A stretch of 64,000 nucleotides of DNA from Ancistrus triradiatus (lineage: Eukaryota; Chordata; Actinopteri; Siluriformes; Loricariidae), in the NCBI GenBank assembly GCA_025084515.1, contig JAJAGP010001343.1:62001-126000 (forward strand), in the 5' to 3' direction. A program made the position numbers and the translations under genes. Shown in pieces: positions 46,206-60,100 of the stretch (position 1 is the stretch's first letter; each line of letters starts with the position of its first letter). Under the pieces are notes generated by a model. That model had not been told where the DNA came from and did no database searches. It worked only from the letters and a program-made list of their open reading frames with translations.

Positions 46206-49199
46206 GTAACGGAAACATTTACTATTGGATCGAAAGATGACACAAAGTTACATGTAACAGTATGTGAACTTTATTTTCATTTCGGCTATACATGTTTTTA
46301 TTATGAACAGTACTTTACCGGCTGATGTGGGATGCACTTGTTGCCGTAAACAGTTAGGTCTGCTATTAACTCAGCGGCTCTGTCCTAAATTCACCGATCT
46401 TCCTGTGTGAATGCACTACAAATGATATCGAATCACGGGCGTGTACAGCCAATGTAGTGCACTCTGTTAACTACGGGTAGCTATTTGGAATTTGGCCAGT
46501 GTTGATCATTTAAGTGTTCACCTGCCGCAGTGCGATAAACCTCTTTCCTGTTTGAGAATTAAAACACTTAAGTATAAAATTATTAAGTCATTATATTGTC
46601 ACTTATATATTTCTCTACTGAATACCAAAGTTTTTTAATGTTGTAATCACGTAAACGTGAGTTTGAACGAGTTACTTGACATAGTTAGGGTTTAGGTGAC
46701 TTTATAGCTACTGGTCGTGGCTGTGTGAGGAATTAATAGGTTTTATGGCACACAGCAGTGATATGCGTGCGCGTGGGAGTTGGGGCAGTGTGTGTATGTG
46801 TGTGTGTGTGTGTGTGTTTGAGGGGGGGGGTTGTTGTCGCCCAGCTTGCGGAACAATGCCCCAGCAGAGTGGTTTATGGCTCGTGCTGCACTCTGATTTC
46901 TTTTGTGCGCGTCGCGCGGCTCTTTGCAGCTGTCGCGTTCTCTTCCCACGGGGCGCGTGCCCCCCAAATCCATCGCGCGTGCGCAATAACCAGGGCGTTT
47001 TAAGAAACCTTTACACCTCTGGTCGTAAACCACAAATCCTGCAAACTTGTACATACAGGACTCACTAGTGACTAAGGCAAGCCAATTAATAAGTTGTGAA
47101 TAAGTATTGTGATCTGAAATTAGGGGTAGTGTTAAGTACTAATTGTGTGTACTAAGTACTAATTAATAGTAATTGTGTGACAGTGATATTAATGTTCAAT
47201 TATCATCTTGTTACTGTACAACCGGAGCAGTTAGTAGTATTGACAGTAAACACAATACCTAATCTCACAGTGTTGATATACATCATAGCAACAAGTACTG
47301 TTATACCAAAGACATGGGTTACACAGTGAGCCCAAGGGGACCATTTGAGATAAGACTTTATTGATCCCCTCAGGAAATGTTTATACCATGAATTGTCTGC
47401 CCATGAAGTGTATTTCATTCAATCAATAACTTACAATCGTAGCAGTTGGGGTCTTGGGGATGAATGACCCAAACAGTGGCCAAATGTGACAACCCCCTGA
47501 ACCTTCTAGACCATAGTTAAAGTCACTCTTATCCAGAACGACTAAAAACCAAAGGGGCAATTTTGGGTTACAACAAAGTGGCAGCTTGGCAGAGTTAGGA
47601 TTTGGAAAACCCTGGTCCTTCTGGCCCATAGTTCAGTACCAGTCATTGAGTGACACACCTTATCCGGGGAGATGACTTAAGATGTGAGGAATATGGGCTT
47701 CAAGCTTCAAGGGGAATTCTTGAGGTTGGAGTCCCCACAGACCTTCTGGCTCACAGTCTAGGTATTGTTATTTCAGAAGAATTCCCAGCAGGTGTGAAAA
47801 TCCCAGAGTGGGGAATTATGAAAGTCCAGTAAGCTCAACTGCTATTGCCAATGCCTTTTGTCCAAGCAAAGAATATTTAGTAGTATGATTAAAACAAATA
47901 TACATCTAGTCGGCAATTAGGCTCATAGTTGCTTATTATTGAGGACGTGAGAGGGATGAGGTTCAATTTGGGAAAAGATTGTACCACTGTGGGGACACCC
48001 ACATGGGGACTGAAAATGTTTTCCGACTCAAACCTCAACCTTTTAGTGCGACACAAAGATTCTGACCTCAATGTAAAAAAGAATAGTGGCATTTTTGTAA
48101 AAAAGTTGATACCCTGCATTTAGATTGTGTCGAGGCATCACCTTAAAAAAGTAAAAAAAAGCTGAAATTGAAACGGGCATTTACATATTGCGAAACGGGA
48201 GGAAAACGGAAGAACCAGTTAAGTCTTAATGTGCCCCATTGAATTAACAGGGACACCAATTGGAGTTTGGTCTATTATAAGCCAACTATATACAAATCAT
48301 GTGTATGATAAAGAAGAAGTTGTAGGAGTTTCAGGAACAAATGCTAGGTAAGGTGGTTGCCACGCCACCCCCACACATACCCCTGTCTCAAAGAGAGAAG
48401 AGGGACGAAACAATGGCCTTCATCTGCCATTCAAAACAAAGGACCAAAAAAAACGACGCAACCCTGCTTCCAGCTCACTTTGTGTGTGTTTCTGGAAGGA
48501 TTAGGAAATAAAACGGAGTGATGTTGTCGTTGCATTGTGTAGGTCTCAGAGATTGGAGCCATGTCAGACGGAGGGGAAACCTGTGAGCTCGGCCGCCAGT
48601 GGACAGGCAGGCCTGCAGGTGGAGTCAACAAACAAGGAAAAAAAAGCAAAATGATGCAAAGCATAGTGGGGCAATTAGGGAAAAAAATCCCACAAAATCT
48701 ATACGAGGAGTGACCTGTGTGTTTGAGTGAGGCCCACACTTAGCCACCCTGTGTGAGTGTCAGGCGTGAGCGACTGAGGAGTCTTTCTTTCCTCTTTCCC
48801 CTCTCTCGTTTTCGCTCTCGTCTTCTGTCCTTTAAAAGTCTGCTCGTGCGTTGCACGCGCCACATTAGACATTATCCACAGGGACCTCCGGGGCCGTTAA
48901 TCCTCAAGCTATTCAAACCCAATTCAGTCCTACAGCTTTTGCCCTTCTTCTCCCTATGGGCCGGATGCACACCACCCCACACACACACACACACCAAACC
49001 ACACATGCATACAAACACTCAGACTTGCTGGTGGCTCTTGAAGTGCTTACTGCTTATCTTATACACTAGTACACATTGAATACAAAGTTGTAAGAGGCTT
49101 TATAGGGAACGCACACACTTCCTACTCTTCTTACTTGATTTTCTTATACTTACATGTCTGATTCCCTGTACAGACATTTTTTTTTTTTTTTTTTGTGCG

Positions 49200-49255
<56 letters not shown>

Positions 49256-49610
49256 GTTGCATTTTGTCCACACAAGGTGCATTTTGTTTCTGTAGTGTGT
49301 TTGCGGCATTGGTATTACTTCCTCGGCTATCTGCCACTGAACAGAACACCATTCTTTGTGTGTGTGTGTGTGTGTGTGTGTCTTACACAGTGTGAATGTG
49401 TGTGTGTGAGAGTGAATGAATGACAGTGTGTGTGTCTGTGAGTGAAGTTTCTATATCATTGTGAGGATGAAATATCACCACAATTATAGAATGTGCTGAT
49501 TTGTATAGTTATTTGTTAAATTTTTTTTTTTTTTACAAAAGTTTTACTTGCAACTTTCCTCTGAATACCAAAAGTACCAAAAGTTTCCTGCCACTAAACA
49601 GAACATCATT

Positions 49611-49688
<78 letters not shown>

Positions 49689-49893
49689 CCAACAATTATA
49701 GAAAGTCCTAATATTTGTGACCTTGGTGGGCAGTTTGCTGATTTAAAAAAGGTTATTTATTTTTACAAAAACAGCAACTTTGAAGAACCAAAAGCGTCCT
49801 TTAAGTTAATGATGTTAACGTCTGGCGTAGATGCACCAATAATTAGCTATAGTAATAGTACGCCAGTGGAAAGTCCCCACAACGCTAGAAAGA

Positions 49894-49939
<46 letters not shown>

Positions 49940-52900
49940 CGAGAGAGAGAGAGAGAGATATTAAGGGGGGAAGGTTAGCAGGAGGAGCACGGATTTGAAA
50001 GCAAACAAGTGTGGGAGCCTGTTAGCCACATCCCACTTAAGCCTACTCCTGCTCCGTCTCTCTTTACCACCACTGCGCTTCCTTTTTTTTTGCCCCTTTC
50101 ATTATCTTTCCTTATTTACCTTTCGGTTGTGCAGCGCAGATACAGATGAGTGCAAACAAAAAAGGATGAATGAATGGCGAATTGTGAAGAGCCCCTTGTC
50201 CTGATGCCAACTTCCGAGTTAACTCCAAGAGAACAAAAATAGACACACACTATGCATTTCCTGTTTGAGACCTTTGTAGCCAGACAGGAAGAGAGTAGTT
50301 GTTTTGGATCCTCTTCTCCCCAAAATATTTTTTGCAATATTGAGTACTTCCTGAATGGTAAATTTCCCACCGAATATAGTGTACAAGCGTGTCCTCCGGA
50401 AAACCCAGCTGGATTAGACTCCAACTCCAAGGCTGGCTTCTCTGTTTTTAGCGAGTGCTGAAGGACAGCATCACTGGTTTATTTTTTGTACATACGCCCC
50501 CTACTGTTAAGTCAAGTCAAATTGATTCCTGTAGCACTTTTACAACAGACGTCTCAAGGCGTCAAAGTTTATGGACACCCAAAAATGGACCAAACATGGC
50601 CATTGGTATGGAGTTTGCCCCTCACCTTTGCAGCTACAGCAGCCTTTGTTCTTCTGAAAGGGCTTTTCGCTAGATTTTGGGAGCATGACTGTGAGGTCGA
50701 CTTCTGGCAATAAGCCCTGGCTCACTTTTGCCATTCCAGTGCATTTTCAAGGTGTCTGATGGACATGTAAAGGTTCTGTGTAATTCATCCAAGTTCTCAA
50801 TCAAAGTTGGCAAACCAAATCTCTATGGACTTTAAGGACAGCACGGCAGAAAGTTGATGAAATGACTTGTGGAGACCTATAAATGTGTCATCCTAAGAGA
50901 TGTCATGAATGTGTTACAAATGAGTGGGTGTCAACAAACCTTTGTCTGTATAACGTATCATAGCCTTAACTAAGCAGACCTAGATTGATAAATGTTATAA
51001 AGAAGAAACCTTGGGAAGACCAAGACTCAAAAAGGGACCTAACCTTCTTGGGCAGCCTAGATGTTATTTTCAAGAATTAAACTAAGTTACCTAATTAATT
51101 AATTGATACTAATACTTACACAGAAGCTACTTATAAAATTAGTAGAGAGAGCATGTTTAAAAACAATAATAAAGAAAATAAAGTATAATATGTAGACCAT
51201 AATCAGTTCGAGAGAATACATTATGAAGAATATAATAAAACAAAGTATAAAACTATAGAACATAGGACAAGTACATAATAGATGAAGTGATAAATATAAT
51301 AACATGTGTGAGTATTGGCTTTATTTAGTCCGGTAAACAGGGTCACTGTAAGTTCTCGTGTCCTCAGCGGGAAAGTTTTAGTGGCATGGCATGCTCAGTC
51401 AAGCGGAGGAGGGGAGGGGGTGTTATTGCCCTCTTTTACAACATAACATGCATAGCATGCATTCTAAATACAGGATACTTTTCTACATTTGCATTAAAAT
51501 CCTTTGAGTATCTTTGTAAATCTGTGTACAGTTTGATATGGTGACTTATGTCTGTGGTTGAGTCACTGTGTGAGAAACCAATGTGCTTCCATTAATTACT
51601 GTTATATTGGTATTCAGAATCAAAGCTAGATATGAGGCTAAAATGTAACGCAAAAGTGAGATGGTCTCGTCATCACTTTGATCTGCAACTTGTGAGTGTG
51701 AAAACACTTTTTCTAGTCCAACAACTAAATCTGTCTTGCTTAAGAGGTCCGGCTTATAGTGTTGCTGTGCCCCTTGGAAAGGTCATCCTTCCTAAAATGT
51801 AAATGCGTACATATTCTTAAAAGGAAACCCGGTCAGCCGGTTTTCCTTTTTATGTTAGCATTAACAGTTCACAGATTAACTTGTAAAAGGTTTATCTATT
51901 GGTTTGTGTGTTCATGGGTAAATTTTTATGATTGCAACCTACAGATAACGCCATTCTATGTAATTTGTGGTGTATAGTGCAGTTCTATTTTCAATTATAG
52001 TTGTACAGAAAACCCAGTGATACGTGACTCTGTTGAAACATTAAAACCATGCACAAACCAAATATTAAATAACGTTTATCTGATTATAGCGGCACATCTT
52101 GATCTCTGGTACATATTGGGTAATAACTGAACACTTGGTTCTCATAGTTGATGTATTGGATATTGGAGAAGTGTTCAGGAGTAAAGATCTGAACAGTGTA
52201 ACACCTACCTAAACATGGACACAGGCCATCACTACGCTGCGAATGCCTCTTTTATTGAAGTGTGTATTCCAAGCATGATAAAAATTGAAAGCATTTTTTA
52301 TAGAAACAGAACAGAAAGCTCGTACATGCGATAATTATGATCACATTACAAGTGAACGTCTTTGTTTAAGGAAAATAAGTTAGCAAGTGTGAAATCCGCC
52401 ATGGCTGTATCTCTGTGCTGGGGTGCATCAGAATAAAAGCTCTGTGTTGGAATGTTCCCATCTAAAGTTACTGTGTCAGCTTCGTGAGCAAAACACCGAT
52501 ATTGCTTGTGCATTATCAATTTCATGACGTCTAAAAGGTTGTAGTTCAATTAGAATAATGTGGATGAAATATGAAATGAATAATAAGGGTGTCTTGTTTA
52601 AAAATTCCTCTAACAAGACAAGCAGCACAATTCGTAAAACAAACGTCAGCACTTTGGAAGTATTTTACTACATTATTAATAAATTGATTAGCGCAGCCAC
52701 ATCACAGCTCCAGAGATTCCCCAGCTCACTCCGCACCTTGCACCTCTCTGTGTCTGTGTGAGTTTACTCTGGGTACTCCGGTTTCCTCGCACATTCAAAA
52801 CGTGTGAGTTAGGTTAATTGGGTGCTCTAAATTGGCCCAGTATGAATGCATCTGGCCAGTATTGAAGGAACTTTGCTCCTGTCGTGAACAGCCGTTGATG

Positions 52901-55900
52901 CAGATGCGACGTTAAATAAACAAAACAATCAAATACTTATTGCTTTTTCTCATTATTATGAATTTTCTTATGTTTTAAGTCTATAACTATTTTGCTGTAG
53001 TTGCAGCCTCGTGTTATAACATTTGTATAACGGTACTAGGTATCAGTCAATACCCCGATTTCAGAAAAACTTGGAATCGTTGGTTGTATATTAGAGTTAT
53101 GCAAAACATTCTGTGAGAGAACGAGAGCCTAAGTCCGATACTCCAAACATCATATGCTCGCTATTGGAAAAGCAAGAGACGAGACAGAACGTGAAAGTTT
53201 GCTGTTTGCCTTAACACGCAGTCAGGAAGTGCGAGGTGTGAACATGCACAAACACCCACCCCTCCACCCCCCACCCCTCACACACAGGGCAATCAGCAGC
53301 AGATGGTAGACCAGCCCCCTGGATAGGCTGTAGCCTGTAGTCACAAATGTGGTCATAGGTCACCCCAGCATCTGTTCGGATACACAACGCACTCAGACCT
53401 GTTGCCACGGCAAGCTGCAGATGTCTGCTGCTGCGGTGCTATAGAGACAAAGAGGGAATGATGAGATGAATGCTGGTAGAAAACACACAACTGTGTAGAA
53501 ATCTGATTCGTATATACATGTATACGTGAATTTGTAAGGCTTTGGTTTAGCAGACTACTGAAATTGTCAGTTCTGAAGCTTTACTGCAACCGATATTAAA
53601 AGACAACACTGTATAGAGAGATGGGAAATCACTACATAGAAGTGGGCAAAACTAGAACAAGAGGAGTAATTAGTAAAGAAAGTAGTTAATATAATAATGA
53701 AGAACAAAGATGCCTCCGTATGGAAGAGAAGATGGATTGGTGGATGGCGGGAGGCATGACAGGAGGAGCGTGCTCTCTCTGGGGATTAGCCCTGTTGACC
53801 TCACGCCACTTACTATGGCAACAGGAGTTTTTTTTTTTTGGTTGGGTTGGAGGGACTGCAGGGAGTAGGAGGGGGGCCTGCCCCACAACTGCACTCATTA
53901 ATGCACACACCTGCTGCAGTGAAAGAGGCAGACTCCCCCAGCAGTGTTATCTTCATCTGCATCTGCGTCTGGCCTTATTCATTTTTAGAAGCTGGTACCC
54001 AAACACACACACACACACACACACTTCTCATTGTAGTGGGAAGTACAAGTTTTTGTGTGTGTTTTGCATATGCGTAGAGAACTGGGCCACACTGTGCGGC
54101 AGTGTGTGTTCATTCCAGAGCATCCTAAAACATTTACGTAGATACTTGCATGTCCTCACGATTTTGCTATTGTGTGGCTCATGAGGGCGGCACGGTGGCT
54201 CGGTGGGCCTCACAGCAAGAAGGTCCTGGGTTCGATCCCCGGGTGAAGCGGCCTGGGTCATTTCTGTGTGGAGTCTGCATGTCCTCCCCGTGTCCGTGTG
54301 GGTTTACTCCAGGTGCTCCGGTTTCCTCCCACAGTCCAAAGACATGCATGTTAGGTTAATTGACTACACTAAATTGGCATTGACTTGAGTATATGAGTAA
54401 CGTGTCTTGAATAACCTTGTGTATGGCTGTAACCTTGTGTGTGTCGCTGAACATGGCCACTGATGCACGACGTTAAATAAGTCAATAAACGTAAACGTGT
54501 GGCTCATGAGCAGAAATTGTTTCTAAGAAAATAGCTGAACATTGCTCTGATAAACATCCACGATATTAGAAATACCCAAGGAAATATCCCATCGCTGTGT
54601 TTGTTTCCTAGGTGTCCCGCAGACTTTGCGGGCTCTCAGTGCCAGTTTCCCAACCCGTGCAGCCCATCGCCATGCCGCAACGGCGGTCAGTGTCGTCCGC
54701 GCACGCAGGGCAACGATATGACGTTCACTTGCGACTGCGTGTTGGGTTTCAGCGGGCCGCTCTGCTTGACGCCTGTCAATCACGCTTGCATTAGCTCGCC
54801 ATGCCGCAACGGCGGATCCTGTTCGCTCCTCACACTGGGCACCTACAGCTGCCGCTGCCCACCTGGCTGGACTGGTATGTACACATCTTTACTCACTGCC
54901 CGCATTATTAGGTACTCCTGTTCGTTCTGATCAGCCAATCATATGGTGGCATAAAGTGCATTTATGTATGTAGATATAATCAAGGTGACCTGCTGAAATT
55001 CTAATTGAAATTCCAAGCATCAGAATGGGGAGGAAAGGCGATTTGGACGTGGCATAGTTATTGGTTCTAGGCAGGCTGGTCTGATGTACTGAGATTTCCA
55101 CACACAGCCATCTCTCGGATTTACAGAGAATGGTCCGAAAATGGATCTATCCAGTGAGCGGTAGTTTTCTCAGCGAAAATGCCTTGTTGATGAGGTTGTT
55201 GAGGTCAGACTAGAGACCAGACTGGTTTGAGCTGATAGAAAGGCAACAATAACTCAAAAAACTACTCGTTACAACCAAGGTATGCAGAAGTGCAACTCTG
55301 AATGCATAAAATGTCAAACCTTGAAGCAGATGAGCAACAACAGCAGAAGCCCACACTGGTTGTCACTCCTGCCAGCTAAGAATTGGCAATTGAGGCTACA
55401 ATTCGACCAGAGTCACCAAAATTAGTCATGTCAGTGTGGACCAAAATCTGCGAGGAATGTTTCCAACACCTTGTTGAATCTATGCCACAAAGCATAGCTG
55501 GCAGTTCTGATGGCAAATGGGGGTCCAACCTTGTGTTTGTGCAGTTTCACTTTAAGAAACAGCTGAGATAGGATGATATGCCTCATAGACCTTTGCCTAG
55601 ATATGAAAACCCAGTGTGTGTTGTGCAGGAAAGACATGCCAACAGGCGGACCCGTGTGCGTCGAACCCCTGCGCCAATGGCGGTCGGTGCTCTGCGTTCG
55701 ACTCCCACTTCATCTGCAACTGCCCTCCCAGCTTCCACGGACCGACGTGCCGCATGGACGTGAACGAGTGCGCCACCAATCCGTCGCCCTGCCAAAATGG
55801 CGGGGTGTGCGTCAATGAGGTGGGCTCGTACCGTTGCCGCTGCCCGACCGAGTACGCCGGCGCACACTGCGAGCGCCCGTTCCTGCCCTGCCAACCGTCG

Positions 55901-57091
55901 CCCTGCGCCAATGGGGGCACGTGTACTCAGACCAGCGATACGAGTCATAGCTGCACCTGCTTACCAGGTAAGAGCGTGTACAGGTGTGTACATGGGTGTG
56001 CTCCTGTGCCGGTGGTTATAGTGTAAGCGGTGTGTTGTCTCTGATGTGGAATGCGCCTCGGTTTATGATTAATCTAAATGACTGTGCTGGATTGCTCTCA
56101 AACACACTTGCCAACACCCACGCACAGAGAGTTCAGGAGGTAACCTCATGCTCTCTCTCTCTCACACACTCACACACACACACACTTGTTAAGGATCAAA
56201 CAGGATAAGTACTATGCCTTCTCTAATATAAAGCACTTAGCTATTAGTTATTAGATTAAAGTTTTCCAACCTACCACATAAAAGTACAGAAGCATGTTCT
56301 ATGCTCTGCCAGAGTAGCCCGTAGTCCAAAATAATCTGGAGCAGATGGAAAGCAAATAATATTAGACATTGAAATCTCCTGCACCTTTTGACTTAACCCT
56401 TTCCTCTCTCTGTCTCACTCAGGCTTTACCGGGCAGGACTGTGGGCATAACATTGATGACTGTGTTCAGCATGCATGTGAGAATGGAGGCAAATGTATGG
56501 ATGGAGTGAACACCTACAACTGCCACTGTGACAAGCACTGGACAGGTACAATATGTTACACAATTAAAATCTCACACAGCTCTACACAAGGCTTAAAACT
56601 CATTTGAACTACGCCAAAGCTAAGACACTGCCCAGATTCCTAAAGGTTGTTCCGTACCCTTGTCCCTTGCTAACTAAGGGCAGTCACTGCATTAAAAACC
56701 CAATGACTAACTAACTAAAACAGTGCAACAAAGCTACAAGTGCCATGTCAAAGACTGGAAAGGTGCAAATTACACAACACTGTTGTTCAGGTAACCCGAT
56801 TGTAATCGGTGTTTTCAGACCGCGCATGTGCGTGACCCTTTCAGGTCCACGTATTCTAAAGACGTGCCGTTATTTGGCCTCGTTCTACAATGACTTTAGC
56901 AGGAAGAGGGATTCTCGCTGGATCTGGCAACCCAGGAATTAAACGCTCACGGACTTGAACGCAGCGAAACGGCTATCAAACACTCTCTGGAGACGCTGTA
57001 ACGCAGTGTACACTCGAGAAAATGAACAATTGTATTATTTAATAGTAAAGTTTGAAGTATGTCAGTGTTTTTTTTTATTTATTTATTTATT

Positions 57092-57123
<32 letters not shown>

Positions 57124-60100
57124 TTTTTTAATTCGATTATTGTCTGGTTGCAGAGTAGAAACCTGATTTCTCAAAAGCACATGTATGCCCTTTGATCGGA
57201 TTAGTGACATCTGATTTCCTTAGGTTATCGGATTATTGAGTGAATGGAAATGCACCCTAAAATAGCATTCATGTTATTGTGCAATGCTACATAGTACATT
57301 ATGGTACACTAAGTTAAAACACCTGTAATTACCAGTTACATTGCATATTAAAAAGCCTAATATTAAAACAGTCAGTGACTGGCATTTGTATTTCCAAGTC
57401 CATTATTCTGTAGGAAGATTGTTAAATATATAAAATTCAAATGGCAATTCTACAATATATTTCCTTGGATCATGTTTATCAAAAATGGCCAAAATTCCAC
57501 ACCTATAACTAGATATTGAACAGCATTTCAAACTCCATATAATATGCTCCCAAATGCATTTGTGTCCATGTGTCCACAGGTCAGTACTGCACAGAAGACG
57601 TGGATGAGTGCGAGCTCTCCCCAAATGCCTGCCAGAATGGTGGCACATGCCACAACACGGTGGGAGGCTTCCACTGTGTGTGTGTGAACGGCTGGACAGG
57701 CGACGATTGCAGCGAGAACATCGATGACTGTGCTAGTGCTGCCTGCTACCATGGCGCCACATGCCACGATCGTGTTGCTTCCTTCTACTGCGAGTGCCCC
57801 AACGGACGTACAGGCGAGTGTTTTATGTTCCTTATCAACAAACATGGTGCTAATAAAAGGTCCAGTCCTGCTAAGGAGCCAGCAATCCTGTAGTGGTCAC
57901 TGGTTCTAGGTTTGAGACCAGCAGCTATATTTTTCTACCTGACAAGTGGCTATTTACATAATGGTACCATATTAGGCGCTGGCACTGGAACCTTGGAAAT
58001 GGGAAGTGTATACGAAACTGTGTTCATGCTTGTACAGTGCACAAGTCTAACTTTCAATAGTTTATGTGTTAATTGCAGGTCTTCTGTGTCACCTGGATGA
58101 TGCGTGCATCAGTAACCCATGTCAGAAAGGCTCCAACTGTGACACCAACCCTGTGAATGGCAAGGCCATCTGCACCTGCCCTCCAGGCTACACTGGCTCT
58201 GCCTGCAACCAGGACATCGATGAGTGCTCACTTGGTAATGACTAACCTCAGCACAAAGAGCAGGAGTAGATTAACTAGGCACTATCTGCATGCAAATATA
58301 TAGTATCTAACATGCACTATATGGGCAAAAGTAATGGAACACCTACACATTACACCTACTGGAGCTTTTATGACATTCCATACTAAATCCATAGGCATTA
58401 ATGTGAAACAGCTATAATAGCTTCCACTCTTCTGGGAAGGCTTACGGAACACCAGAACTCAATGAGTGTGTCCCAGTACTGTTGTCCATATAGTGGTCAG
58501 ATCCGTAAGCGCAGTCAGAAGTTACATGACTATGTTTTAGTATGAAAATGGAGAAACCCTTTTTAAGATGGTAAGGGAATTTTGCATCTCATTCTGATTG
58601 GTGAACTTTCCTAGGAGCGAATCCATGTGAGCATGGTGGCCGGTGCCTGAACACCAAGGGCTCGTTCCAGTGCAAGTGCCTCCAAGGCTATGAAGGGCCC
58701 CGCTGCGAAATGGACGTGAATGAGTGCAAATCCAACCCATGCCAGAATGATGCCACCTGTCTGGACCAGATTGGTGGATTCCACTGCATCTGCATGCCAG
58801 GTCAGAACCGATCGCAAAATGGAGGTGTGTGGAGGTAAAAGTTTGCAGCTCGGTGTTCTGTAATTCAATACTATGTACTGTGTGTTTAGGGTACGAGGGC
58901 ATGTTTTGCCAAATCAACACGGATGACTGCGCCTCCCAGCCGTGCCACAACAATGGCAAATGCATTGACAAGGTTAACTCGTTCCATTGCGAGTGTCCTA
59001 AAGGTAGGTGCTTAAACTGACAAATAATATTGCAAGTAGCGATTAAAGAGGATTTATCACCACTGAATGTTGAATGGCAAGCAGATGAGCTCCCATCACC
59101 CTGCTTTTGTTTCAGTTTATTTTGAAATTGTGGGACTGTGGTAGCCTAGCGGTCCGATACTGGACTATGGACCAGAAGGTCCAGGGTTCAAATCCCACCT
59201 CTGCTCAGCTGCTACTGCTGGGTATATGAGCAAGGCCCTTAATCCACAATTGCTTGGATTGTAAGACTCCTTGTAAGTCGCTCTCGACAAAGGCATCTGC
59301 TAAATGATGTAACTGTAAAGTAATGATTAGTAAATAATAGAAATTGCATTGGACAGACAGTAGGAGTGTAAATTATCTGATAGCTTCTAAAATGCATGTT
59401 TTTCGAAGGTCTTTTATCGCAGACTGTAACACTTTTCGCTCCCCAGGTTTCTCTGGGAATCTCTGCCAAGTGGACGTGGATGAATGTGCAAGCACACCAT
59501 GCAAGAATGGGGCCAAGTGCACCGATGGGCCCAACAAATACACCTGCGAGTGCAGAGAAGGTGAGGAAACGTATACACGCGTCCCCTAAATGCATAAAAC
59601 AAGCGCAATACATGAAAAAAGACATATGGACTAAGCAAACATCTTATTTTTTTCTCTCTCCTCGTCTTGCAGGTTTCGCAGGCCCACTTTGCGAGATAGA
59701 TATAAATGAGTGTGCCTCAAACCCGTGCCATTACGGGGTGTGTAAGGACGGCGTGGCTTCGTTCACGTGCGTGTGCCGTCCTGGTTACACCGGCCGCCTG
59801 TGTGAGATCAACATCGATGAGTGTTTGAGTCAGCCGTGCCGTAACGGGGGTACCTGCCAAGACTGGGAGAACTCCTACACCTGCAGCTGCCCTAAAGGAA
59901 CCACAGGTACCACACACCATCACACATGTGCATTTGCATTGTCCAAATACACTACACACAAATGTTCCTCCTTAGTACATAACTACCTAGATTACAGAAG
60001 TGACACTAAAGTCGAATTTATGTCTATAGTGCTTCTCACAACAGAACATTATCTCAAAATAGCTTTATGACTATCAGACTGAGCAAGGAAAAACTCCCTA

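Larger units (their letters stand above)
46206..54611 (+). other. notch1: notch1 first intron region (must hide exon 2)
   Basis: 8.4 kb between exon 1 and exon 3. It holds a CpG-rich start (46745-47000), a SINE (47505), polyT/(CT)n (49177-49252), several (GT)n tracts, MITE 50556, SINEs at 52690 and 54183. Exon 2 (about 82 bases, most of EGF1) should be here: phases 1 and 2 of the flanking exons require it. I found no convincing CxNGGxC coding with splice sites. Confidence 0.7.

Noticed and set aside
48178..48240. Reading YCETGGKRKNQ as an EGF1-like piece
   Set aside because: No following cysteines, no acceptor close before it, and phase not compatible.
50116..50204. Possible notch1 exon 2: acceptor-like gtgcag then DTDECK reading and gaatggcgaattgtgaag
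   Set aside because: Only one cysteine in frame, no CxNGGxC pattern and the frame closes at once; resemblance to an EGF start is chance.
53720..54184. 154-codon ORF on the plus strand in notch1 intron 1
   Set aside because: Runs through a T run, a CA repeat and into a SINE; no family resemblance and no splice framing.
55583..55948. Long minus-strand ORFs opposite notch1 exon 4 (and similar at 57528, 58537, 59717, 62634)
   Set aside because: Shadows of GC-rich EGF-coding exons on the other strand.
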